In this document: positions 11,451 to 23,000 of the stretch, in pieces | Layout of the letters: every line of letters starts with the position of its first letter | How positions within the stretch are numbered: position 1 is the stretch's first letter | Assembly (NCBI GenBank): GCA_009767595.1 | Contig: VSDK01020374.1 | Span: 568,560 to 632,559, forward strand | DNA: 64,000 bases | Direction of reading: 5' to 3' | From: Symbiodinium kawagutii | Taxonomy: Eukaryota; Sar; Dinophyceae; Suessiales; Symbiodiniaceae | Notes under the pieces: model-generated | Told to the model about the DNA's origin: nothing | The model's input: the letters and a program-made list of their open reading frames with translations, nothing else | The model's database searches: none | Program-made: the position numbers and the translations under genes

Positions 11451-12379
11451 GTAGTTCATAGTTTGTCGTTCTAGATGTCTAGTTGAACCCTGAATGGCAC
11501 AAGATAGCAAGCCTCAGCGTGTCAGCACTGGGGATCCACTGCTTAACTTGCATCTCCTGTAGACCTGTAGGTAGTTGTATAAGAATCACAGTAGAATTCG
11601 TCACGCGTCAAGATGATGCCAATCAAACAAATGCCTGTCATACCTTCTGGCCAGTGGACCTAGTTGCCATGGCTCCTATCCAGTTACTATCGGTGATTAC
11701 CATGGTTCCCAACCACTTACTACATGTGGGATCATCCAGTCGTAGGCCTTCAACTGACGCGCCAGGCTACCATCTTGGATACCGAAGAGTCGGCCCAGAG
11801 ACTTGGATGGTTCAGTGATTCGCTCAAAAAAAGGTATCAATGAAACATGGTGACGCAAGGCCAAAATGCCTTTGTCAATGATTGGTTCAGAGCCTTTGAT
11901 CGGTTCATTGCTTGCTTTTAGCTCTGCATATTTGATGCGTCGGCAGGTTCTTGATGGCACGGCTCATGAAGAGACACATTTGTGAGTTGCTGTTCTCCTT
12001 TTTTGTTGCCACCGCGGTCCGAGCGTTTTTTTGAAGGATCCGAATCAAGAATGCAGCAAGTGGTAACCATTTAACCTTTGGAGCTGGCTCAAGAAGGTCA
12101 CTTGATCACATCAAGACGAGTTGAGGATTTTCGCTTGTTTCCATCGAGTTGAGGAATACCAGAGGATACAGTCACCAGGCCTAGGTCATGTCAGACACCT
12201 ATGCTTGGCGCATTCTTCTAACACGCGTACGATAAACATGACTTCAGGACTTCAGGATGTCGTCATTCCAAACTCTTGTTTTCTTTGGAACACACTCTTC
12301 TTTTGTAGACCATCAGGGACCTTGTGCATGGGGATGTAACCACCAACTAACCTTTCCCGTGTGCCCGCCTGTTTGCCAG
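11451..12379. other. Putative intron of gene 1
   Basis: No exon supported. The plus frame 11483-11818 is open for 111 codons but has no splice context or motif. Confidence 0.35.
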
Positions 12380-12444
12380 GGGAAGCTGCAGTTTTGCGGA
12401 TGGCGAAATCCAACAATCTTGTTCCAACTAGTACTTGCAAATGA
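12380..12444 (+). CDS. Candidate terminal exon of gene 1
   Basis: A pyrimidine-rich acceptor (CCCGCCTGTTTGCCAG) is followed by 2 nt plus EAAVLRMAKSNNLVPTSTCK and TGA 12442-12444. Its position just before the start of the HAD gene fits the end of the upstream gene. Phase 1 entry; the donor partner is not certain. Confidence 0.45.
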
Positions 12445-12471
12445 TCCAACAATGATACATGATCGACATAG

Positions 12472-12574
12472 GGCTGGTGGTTTTAAACATGTTCTATGTC
12501 CTTTGTATCAGCAAATGGATGCAAATGGTTGGTTGGTTGATGAAGATTTTTCACAGGGGTTGAAACCATCAATC
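12472..12574. mobile_element. Family 1 element between gene 1 and the HAD gene
   Basis: GCTGGTGGTTTTAAACATG on the left and AGGGGTTGAAACCATCAATC on the right, with the ATGGTTGGTTGGTTGATG and TTTTTCACAGG blocks between. It is followed by a (CA)n tract at 12583-12598. Confidence 0.7.
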
Positions 12575-12754
12575 GGTCAACACACACACACACACACATT
12601 TATATATTTACATATATACATATATGTTTACCAGGTTTTATCCAACATGTACTCCAGTATCAATCATCCCTCATCAATGCCAAGATCACCAGATTTTATC
12701 AACCATCAATCAACCAACATTAGCATTGGGGGTGCGGAACTTGCATGATATCCT

Positions 12755-12756
12755 AG
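12755..12756 (+). other. Candidate spliced-leader acceptor for the HAD gene
   Basis: The AG of TATCCTAG lies 10 nt before the ATG at 12767. Dinoflagellate mRNAs receive a trans-spliced leader at such an AG. The match is only positional, so this is an inference. Confidence 0.35.
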
Positions 12757-12766
12757 CTTTTGCGCC

Positions 12767-12829
12767 ATGGCCACCAGCCCTGGCCCCTCACCCAGCCCGG
12801 CGCGCGTGATCTTCTTGGACGTGGACGGC
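12767..12829 (+). CDS. HAD gene exon 1 with start codon
   Basis: ATG in a strong GCCATGG context. It encodes MATSPGPSPSPARVIFLDVD and G, with the nucleophile Asp of motif I near residue 18. The donor GGC|GTGCCG splits DG from VL of the motif. Continuing past the donor gives a stop after about 12 codons and destroys the motif. Confidence 0.8.
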
Positions 12830-14002
12830 GTGCCGTCGGGTGTCCGCGGGGGGAGGTGAGGGTACCAGAAGTGGGTTTGTCCCAGAATAACTGGTTGGTG
12901 GTTTTGATGTGTTTTGCTTTCCCTTGTAATCATTGAACAAATGGTTGGTTGCCTGGTTGCCTGATAACTTTTCATAGGGGTTGAAACCACCAACCAGATA
13001 ACTGTTTTGAACAGGGAAACCACCAGTTTTGGCACACTATTTTTTTGGGGACCCAAATTGATACCTGCCATATGGGCTAACGATGACCAATCATTGTTAA
13101 CCATGAATGATGGCTAAATATTGTTTATAATACATGTAAGCGGCTATAATGGTTGATTTCCTCTGAAGTTAGCACTCTAGCAAACCTTGTTGGCTAGAAA
13201 ATCACCTGTTCCAGAAGGTAACAAATCTGCTTTCATGGTGGATTATCCAGCCAGCTATGTTATATCACCAGGGAGTAGTTCCCATAAAACAGCTGGTTTT
13301 TCGAGAGACTTTGCAAGGCATCAGAAGTTTCTGGAACTACATGTGCTGCTTGCTGTGACATGAAGACACTGGTGCTGGCTGGCGGTTGTGCCGCGAGTTA
13401 CTGTATGTTAATGTGCTATCCTTGGCATGTGTGATTATTATATATCATTACTCATACGCAGAAGCTTGGATGATGATCATGAACCACTGAGCTGATTCAA
13501 ACCTGGTTGATTTCACAAGGTTTGTTGACGTCAAGCCTTGGTGAGTTCAGCCCTAGATCACCCAAATCCGAAAGACCTCATGTGTTTCAAGGCCTGGAGT
13601 GTGTTGACATCAGCCGTCCCAGGTGATGCGGACACAATATGCGCTTATGGCGGGTCAATAACCTGAACCCTGGCTGTTCACATCCCCCAAGTGACAAGTT
13701 ACCACTCCAACTGTTGGGATTTTCACCTACCCCTTTTGTTGGTCAAGCTTGTTTGTTGGAATTGGTTCACCTTGACCAATTCCTGAATCGTTGGTATATC
13801 ATGGTATATCCCCCTGTTCTAGGTGGTATATTTGTCCGTATGTTGGTTGGTTCATATTGGCCCATGGCCATATTGCATCATATCTATCGGCAATTGCAAG
13901 CTCAGTGCCGACACTACAACTGCATGACCAGGTTGACAACTCAAGGACGCGCAACTGGTTTGCACGGCAGCCACAGCAACTACAACAACAACGACAACAA
14001 CG

Positions 14003-14053
<51 letters not shown>

Positions 14054-17000
14054 CAAATGGCATCACAATCTGCTATAGAATGCTGTAAGCAGGTTGGACC
14101 ACCAACCGCAACTGTTTCAGTTGTTTGTTTTGCTGTGTTCGTTCTGACTCCCCCAGACTTTTTGGTGGCAGGTGCTGCATCCAGACGATGCACTGGGCTT
14201 GGAAAATGGCTCCAGTGAGGTTCCGCTTGGGCTCCTTGATTATATTTCTCGACTTGTTGGGGTGATGACGTCCTCTGGTTGGGATTCCCCGGAATCAAGC
14301 AGTGCAGTCCAATCGACCGATCCGTTGGTTGTATGCCCATATCATCCCAAAAAGACCGGTTCTTGGTGTGAAAGTCACTGGTCTTGGAACCTTTGGGCAA
14401 CCCCAAAGTCCAAGTGCACTTAGGAATTCGATATTGCTCAATTAGTGCTTGTGTACGTGCAAGCTTTCCAATTGGACCACATTTTGGAGTCTTTTTGGAT
14501 GAGCAAACTTGGCGAAGCCACCCCAGACTTACGATTCAAATTCAGCTCCTACGTGGCAATTCAGCATGCATGATTTACTATTGACACCGGCAGTTGGCAA
14601 TTCTGAGCCTTCACTTCAACCTGATCTCATAATTGGTGAACTTTGCAATGGCTTGATGCTTCTGTTCATTTTGGGGGTGTTCCACTTCCAATACCCAACC
14701 TGGAATTAGACATTTCGATTTTCCCCAAGTAATCATTAACAAATGGTTGGTTGACGGGGTGGCTGTCCGCACCACCAACCAGTTGATTCTCCACTGTCAG
14801 CCACCACTAACCGTCATAGACCACAACAGCTGGCTGATGGGTTGAAACCACCAACCAGCAACGAAGCTTTTTTCGCATGCTCTTGCCAGGGTCTCTTCCA
14901 GCAAGTCTGCTTGGAACGCTTGGCGGATGTGGCCAGTCGTGGCGATGCCGTGTAGCTCGAGGCAATTGTGGGGGTTGACACCACAATGCTTGCCGTAGTG
15001 ATAGTGGTCAATATGGGGATTGCTCAACAGAGGGAACCCAAACGATTGTTAATGGATGATTTGGGGTACCCCTATCTTGAGAAGCTACCACTTGTGGTCA
15101 GAACTGGATCAATAATTGGTTGAGGTAATCATTTCAAAACCTTGAGTGGGCAGGCTTTCTATAGGCCAGAGGGCTGCAAACCTTTGGGCAATTTACACGA
15201 TCATAAGCTATTTGCCCAGCCCACTAACTACTACGATTTACTAAGGGAAAATGGGCATCCATGGATCAGCGGGAACTATTCCGCCCGGCTGAGGATACCC
15301 AGTTGCATGTCTATGTCGATTGGTCATCAGAAATGTCAGCAAAAATCATATTACCCTAGGCCATGGCCGTGGCTAGCCCACAGGTTTGCAAAGTTCCTCG
15401 GCACAATTATAAGCTGGTTGATCATCTTGATCATGTAACTGTAAGTTATGTCAAGTATATCTTCTAAGCGTTAGTTATTCCAAGTGTAAGCATGTGCGTG
15501 TTATATCTACATCAGTTTGCCAAACATGAGTCCTCCTCATCAAATTAAGGACTGGCTTTGTCACTTTGCCATTAAAGACACAAAGGTTAATGATCCCAGG
15601 CTTGATCATTTTCAGGGAGACCCCATCATGTCATCTGTGTCCCGGCCAATGAACCGGGATCTCAGCATCCAATCGTCAGCAAAAGAAAGAGTGTGCAAAA
15701 ACATGAGCCGATGATGATGCTGATGATGATGAACATTACACTCTGCGCCGGTATCATCATGGATGTTCCGCTGGTATCATAGTGATGTTTTGCAAGAGTC
15801 ATGCTAATGTTCACATATGGCAGTGGGTCAGAACACGTCAGAACCCTGTACCCCAGGTTCCCCTGTCATTAACCATTGTTTTCCTTTGAGTTTGTTGGCT
15901 ATTATCCCCCATTATTGGTTGGGTAATATTGACCCGTAGCCATATGGTCACCATCATCACCCATGATGACCCTAGCCGAGCACACCAGCCACCCCCCCGG
16001 CCCTGAGGATTGTGCTCTCCTCCTCCTGGCGCTTGCAAGACGCTGATGTGGCCGACGCTGGGTTACTTCATAGGGGGGGTTATATGGTGGTTTCTTAAAA
16101 TAGGGAGCCCCAAAAATAGCTGGTTTATTACTATAAATGACTATTAATGGGTGATTTGGGGGTACCCCTATTTTGAGAAACACCCATACATTCACAGGGG
16201 GGCTTCTTAACACGTGAAAAAACCTAGGGGTTTTTGCACATGTTCGGTTTTTCACATGTTAAGCCCGTGATTCATCAATTGTGCGAACGGTTGGGGATGT
16301 TGTTGATCATGTTCGACAGGAACCGTTGGTGTTGATGATTCTTCATGATCGCTAACGGGACTAATCAATGATTATAGGAAAGCAGCGGACAACAGCAGAT
16401 CAGCGGCAGCAACTAGCAAGAATGATACTGGTTCAAAATCTTGGTAGCTGAGCAGGAAACTGCCCAGATCTCCCAGGTTTGCCACTGATATGCCTTCATG
16501 CATGTAGCTTTAGATTGGTTCCGAGCGGCAATTCCATAGCCATGATTTTTTTCACCGTTCAAGTCAATTTATGTCTTCCTCAGATTAGCCCCTTATCCTC
16601 AACTGCCGGAGTGTAGTATATAATACCTTCCTTACACACATGTTTATAAAAAGAAAGGGAAGCGGCACTCGAATCCAGTGGAGACAAGTGTCTTTAAGCC
16701 CTCGCTTCAACTCAGCACTGGGAAAAGGTTGGTTTCATCACAGATGGAAAAATCCTGGGGCTTCCCCCCAGCTTGCGCTCAGCTGATCCAACTTCTCCAC
16801 CTCGCATCCAAGTCGCCCCTAGGAAGTGCAGAAGCAGTTGGCCACCGTGGGGCTCTCCCTGTGGCCTGGTGCCCCGACCACTCAACGGGACGCGAGCATG
16901 GGCGCCACAGCGTCCCCTCGGGCTCAGGAGAGGGACCTGGGGAGGGCGGACCTGGCTTACCACTCCATGGAGAGCTTATATGGCTGTGGGTCAATATTAA

Positions 17001-20000
17001 CCAACCAATAATAGCTGGTTAATGCTTAATAATAACGGATGATAACTGACAAATATGGCTGTGGGTCAATATGAATCAACTAAAGAGGGATATTCCCTAA
17101 CAAAACTATAGGGAAAACAATGGTTGATGATGGGGGGAACCAGGGGAATTAAGGGCTTTGACCCACAGCCATATGTGTTTTTATTTGCGGAACTCAGTTG
17201 GGTGCTGTTCTCAGTTTTCACGTTGTGGAGTTTTTGGGACTGCAAACCGCTGGCCTCGCCACATCTAGCAATATTCTAGCAATCTTCAATCTATCGAAAA
17301 GAGACCCTGCATCATTTCTCAGCTTTCTCAGCCGTTGATTGACAAGACAGTACCCTGATGAACAAGCTGCTGCTACTGTTGCAACTGAGTTTTGTATGTG
17401 TGCGTGCATCAATGGACACAAAAATCATACAGCAATAGACGAGACAATAAATTGGGCATAGGGCAAACACTATTGGCGCTTTTTTTGGGCCTGGAGGTTC
17501 TAGAGGCATTTCTATTATTATTACCATGCGCGTGTATTCACACGAATCTATCGAGCACGGTGGCCAACCATCAAGCAACTGGCCTTCCATCAAGCAACTG
17601 GCCTTCACAAACTCATCAACAGAGGAATCGAATCCAATTTCCCTCCTGACCTACAAAAGCATTAAAGATCGGAGGACCAAAAAATGCATAGCTCCACCCT
17701 TAAGTCCCCATGGTACCCGGCTACCCATCCAGCGGGCCTCATGGATGGCGGCAGCGAGCCGCCAACCAACTGCAAAAAGCAACGGCGTCATTGGGTCGAA
17801 GACAGCTGGCAACCCAGTGACTGGCCGCGACGGAGGTATTCCCCAGCATGAAAATGTGGGGGAAGCAAGGAGCTTTGGAGATGTGTGGAGAGGTTCATGT
17901 TGTTTCCCTCACCCAGGGCATCCCGGGCATCCCTGCATGCGTGTATTCATTGGTATTTGCATAATTGTGTGCATGCATGGGGCTGCATGGGCCATAAGAA
18001 TATGCACAATTGGTCGTATGCACCAGCCAAAGACGAACGTTTTTCGTCGGGGAAGTGCCGATGTGGTGCTCATGGGCGGGGAATGTTTCAAATGGGCATA
18101 GTGGGCATAGTGCTCCACAGAGATCACACACACGCGCATATATGCGTTACATAGATTATCTATGTTTACAGATATGATTTCCATATATATATATATGTCT
18201 ATGTATAGAGAGGGAGATTTATGAAAAGACTATAAAAGACTAGGTATGTACCTACATATGTATTTATGGCTGTGATATACCCTGCACCCCGGTGAATCCA
18301 TTTTTGTTTGTCTACCAAGCTAATCTTGGGGTCTTCATCTACCCCTTATTTTGATATATTTGTATGGTCAATGCTGACCTGAAACCACATCCTACAGTCC
18401 TACAAACAAAAACCCAGCCTCAGCCTTTGCCTTGAGATAAGATCATACACGATTTAAAAAACTGCATAAAATTCATAAACAATCAAAAAAACCTGCGTGC
18501 GTAAACTCATAAAACAGCATAATCTCCCAACAAAAACTCGGCCAAACTGCGCAGCCTTAGGCGATGGTTGCCCCGTGGGCGCCCTGCTCTGCGACGTCTC
18601 CGTGCTGCGGCAGCTCTTTGACGCCACACGGCCGTCGGAGCGCGGGCCCGCCTTGCTGCGGCCCAAGGCGGTGAAGGCTGGTTGGGAGGGTGGGAGCGGT
18701 TGGAGCATGGCAGGGAGACAGGAGCTACCAGGAGGCTTCGTTCACCAAATTGCTGGTATTATATACCATAATTACCATTAATCAGCTTCGTTTGATCAAC
18801 TTCGTTGAATTTGTTTCAGCTAATTTTAAGTTAATTAATTTGTTTTCTGTAACAGAAGCTGATTCGTTCACCAAATTCCCATTCATCAGCTTCTTTGAAT
18901 CAGTTTCGTTTAATCAGCTTCGTTTATTTTGTAACATTTATTGACCACGATCAGCCTTTCTCATCATCAATCATCATGACGAGCAATTCCTATCAGATAT
19001 CAACAAGGACCCACCACTATGAACCATTTTCGACCTAGGCTGAGGTGCTTCATCATCACCTAGGGCTCAGTTCAAACACTCAACCCCTGTAGTTCAGGAC
19101 CATGTGATCTTAACCCGGTGACGTTGCTTGACCACCTGAGGCCCAGCTTCTCAGGCAGTCGAGCTCATCATTTCGTGCAGGTTTTTGTTTTCCCTTCACA
19201 GAAGGTTTTCCCTGCCGTGCAATTCCTTTAGAATTGTACATTGCTCATGTTATGCCCCATTTATCCTTTCATTTTTGGTTAGGAACCTTTATATATATTT
19301 GGTTTAGGACTTAGGAACATGTCAGACACGTGTCCAGCTTCACCGCAACGGGCGCTCCAGGACTACGTGGACGGCCGCAAGGCCGTCCACCTCAGCGTTG
19401 CGGGCGCCGTACGGCTGCTGTCCGGCGATGCGCCCGAAGCGCTGCGGCAGCTGCTGCAAGCGGGGAAGGTGGAGCTGCTGCCAGGCGGAGCCACCGGTGG
19501 TTGGGAGCCCGTGACCCACCCGTGACCAACCCGTGACCAACCCAGTGACTCAGTGAATGATGCCTTACCTTGGTCTACTCGGTTTGGATGGTGATTACTG
19601 CTTTCAAACTGTGGATAATCATGGTGAATATTGGTGAATGACGATGCAGTTGACTTGAAAACTTCTTGAAACAAATCGCAATTCCAGCTAATCAAGTTCA
19701 CTTATGATTAAGCACCACCAAATTGCTGATGAAGTGACAGGGTAAAGTTTCAATGAATTGCTGGCTAGTGGTTTTAAAATGTTTTAAAGCTATTCTCCCC
19801 AATAGGCATGGTTGGGTGATCGACACATATTTTGGGGATGGCTTATAATCACCAACGAGATTGACATGTGGTTGGAAATTCCCTGCGAAGTTGTGAAGGC
19901 TTACCTTGACCTTACCCACTGGTAGATTGGCTTGGAGCTGGAACGCTGCCCCAAAAAATGGAGGTCATCCATCAAAGATCCTAGGATGTGTACATTAATG

Positions 20001-23000
20001 ATGGCGGCTAAATGATGGCTGAAGGACTTGTATACCCAGCATTGGCGGCTAGTGATGGCATCCATGGTTGATCAATGCATGCCCTGCCGCGCAGGTTTGC
20101 GTATGGGCGCGTTGCCCTACGGCGTCAGCGCTCCAGCTCGCTCTCCCGAAAGCGAGGCTTGGGATGGGCGAGGGTTGCTCCAGTGCCATAAGGTACGCCA
20201 CGGCCAACGAAAGGACCAACCATTGGCCTCCTAGGCGACATCTGGTGGTCTTTTTCAATGGAGCTACCCCAAAAAATCGTCTTCTTTGAATAAATCGACC
20301 ATCCATTCATTTTAGGGACCCCTGTTTTAAGAAACCGCCATTTTTGTCGCATTTTCTGAACGTTGGTTATTACACCCTGGAGACCCCTGGAGTAACAGAA
20401 TCATTTGGGCCATCCTGCTTGACACAAGCACCTCGATACATCCTGGTATTTACCCCATATTTACGGGCGAAAACCATGATAGATGATGGTACGTCCAAGA
20501 ATGATGGTACCCCCAAATGATCAAATTTTCCCTNNNNNNNNNNNNNNNNNNNNNNNNNNNNNNNNNNNNNNNNNNNNNNNNNNNNNNCCCTACAGATGAG
20601 CATCTGGGTGATTCAAAGGAATACCCCACTAAAGTAGGGATCCATCACATTCTGCTGCTTAATCTTCCCATGGTCGGTTTGTGCCATCCCTGGCTGCAGG
20701 CTGTCCATCAAGCGTTTTGTTGCCCTACTGAAAGTATTTGTTTCCGTTGCTAGGGGAGTTGGGCGTGCGACTATGCAGGTACCGACACATTCCGTACATA
20801 CGCATGTTTCGCCTAGATTTGGCAGGGTGGGCGAGAAGATGGACTAGGTATGTGTCGATTCCTGTTGTATATCAAAACCTATGAAGTCCACAGCATCAAA
20901 GGCAAGTTCTGGCCTGCTTTGTGATCTTGAATTTCGATTTGGGGCCTGACCCACTGACCAAGCATGGTTTTTGCGTGAGTGCTGTCAAAGAAGTTCCCCT
21001 CCAGATGAGCTTGGTGAGAAACTCCAACCACGGGGCCTGCAGAAAGCGCGCAAGAACGGAAGATCTAGGAGGTATCCTTCCGACAGGATTCACATCGGCC
21101 TTTCCCATTCAGAGGAGTTACCCCCTTTGCTCTTTGAGCACAATGAAATTGATATGAGCAGTATCAAAATGCATCAAAATGCCCCATTTGCCTACTTTCC
21201 ATTGGGTTACCTGTCCAGACTTTGCTTGTTCAAAAGAAGTGTCATTTCTTTGGACGATGCAAGGCAATGGCATGCTACGCAGCCTTAAATTCATATAGCC
21301 TAAGAGCAAAAAACGGACATTTTAAACGGACGTTTCTGTGGTCACATCAATACGGTCAATACAAAATACAAACCGCACTAAAAAACGCCATGTCTCCGAG
21401 ATGGGCATCGTTCCCGGGTCCTCCAGGAGCCACGCTTTGGCTTCGTAGAGCTCTTCGCCGGTATCGGCGGCTTCCGCTGGGCCTTGCAGGTGCGACGCCT
21501 GAGGGGTTTTCCCCACATTTTGATGGGGGGAAAGTTGGAGAAGGATAGATATAGACATAGAGATAGAGATAGAGATAGATAGTCGGATAGATAGATAGAT
21601 TGATAGATAGATAGATACCGTAGGAAGAGCTATACTGCTGGGATGGTGACCAACCAGAAGATAATATTGGTGGGGTGGCAACCATATATAGATGGTTTAC
21701 CCACGGTAGATCTATACCGTTGGGGTGGTAACCATGTACATTTCTTCGCTGGGCTTCAAGAGTCGGTTGTCAAGCCTACACTTGACGGGTTGATTCAACC
21801 GTTAGAGGGTATCATGATTGGGGATGCTGACGGCTTTGGGGTATCATGTCCCCCCTTGGGGTTGATGCTTGATGCTGTTGATGCTTGATGCTTAGTCTCA
21901 TGAACCATTCGGCACGCCCTTGGGGCCAAGGTTCGTGGGTCTACCCCCTTCGCTCCAGGCCCTGGGAGGCGCTTGCGTCTTTGCCTCCGAGATGGATGTG
22001 GATTGTCAGGCTGGGAGCAGATCGACTGTGGGTTCATGATGCAACCTGGAGATGCAACGCCCGGTGTAGAGGGGTGGCTATGGGTCAAGCAGTTAACCAA
22101 CCAATTTTCTAGGGATAATGACCAACAATAATAGGGAAACAGATTGTTAATGATCGAGGAACCAGAGGGACTCAGGGTTTTTGCCCATAGCTGGGTGAGA
22201 AAAAGATTTACACATCAACAACCAAGGGCACAACTACACAATGGGGACGTCGCTGGCAGTGATGGCGTACATTGACTGTACTGTTTGCCCCTGCTGTGCA
22301 TGAAGATCTTGGCCTGGCCCTGAAAACCAAAGACAAGGCACACAACAGCTGAACCCGGTGCAGCAGTCGATGGTTTCGATGTGGGGCTGTCCATGGTGCA
22401 ACCTGGGATCCAGGAAGGGGACAGTAGGAGATGTTGACATGCCCTGTGTTTATCTTTTAGTGCCATTTGGTAGAGCTGGCAGAAAGCGCATGTCCAACGG
22501 AGAACAAGGACATATCAGACAGAATCCAACCCGCTCTCGGTAGCAAAGAAGGTGAGTGGAGTTCGGCTCAAAAGCAGATGGCCATACTTATTGCTGCAAA
22601 GAAGTTCCACAAGCATAATGTTTCTTTCATTTCCAGTAGGCCACCACATGTTTGGTGTTCATTTTTGGCTATGACCTTTGTTTTTTTCCGAAAATTCTTC
22701 AAGATATTGCCTTGATCCTTGCCTCAGCTTCTTGTTGTATCCAAGATCTTCAAGGATCACGGGCATTTGAAACATGTCAGGTGCATAAGTAATTTTTCAA
22801 ATGGAAATGCATACGCCCAACCTCAAAATGACTATCTTAGTAGGAATCATGTGCTCATGGGTGCTCCATGTAGGCTCAGTGGGTCCCAAAGATGCCCGCG
22901 CTGCCTGGCCATCCAGGATGCCTACGCTGCAAACTTTGGGCCACAGCACCTGTATGGTGACATCACCATGGTGGAAGATGATGCAGTGCCACCACATGAC

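Larger units (their letters stand above)
12830..14171. other. HAD gene intron 1
   Basis: Holds the best family 1 element (12891-12997) and a CAA microsatellite near the 3' end (13980-14055). No other exon seen. Confidence 0.6.

Noticed and set aside
13799-14406. Open frames of Cys, Val, Gln and Asn homopolymers
   Set aside because: Products of the CAA microsatellite read in different frames.
14797-15027. Minus-strand exon reading VNPHNCLELHGIATTGHIRQ
   Set aside because: The plus frame reads LFQQVCLERLADVASRG and completes the HAD domain in the right phase, so the minus frame is a shadow.
20095-20192. Arg-rich alternative frame (FAYGRVALRRQRSSSLSRK)
   Set aside because: It ends in a stop before the good GT donor and is out of phase with both neighbouring exons.
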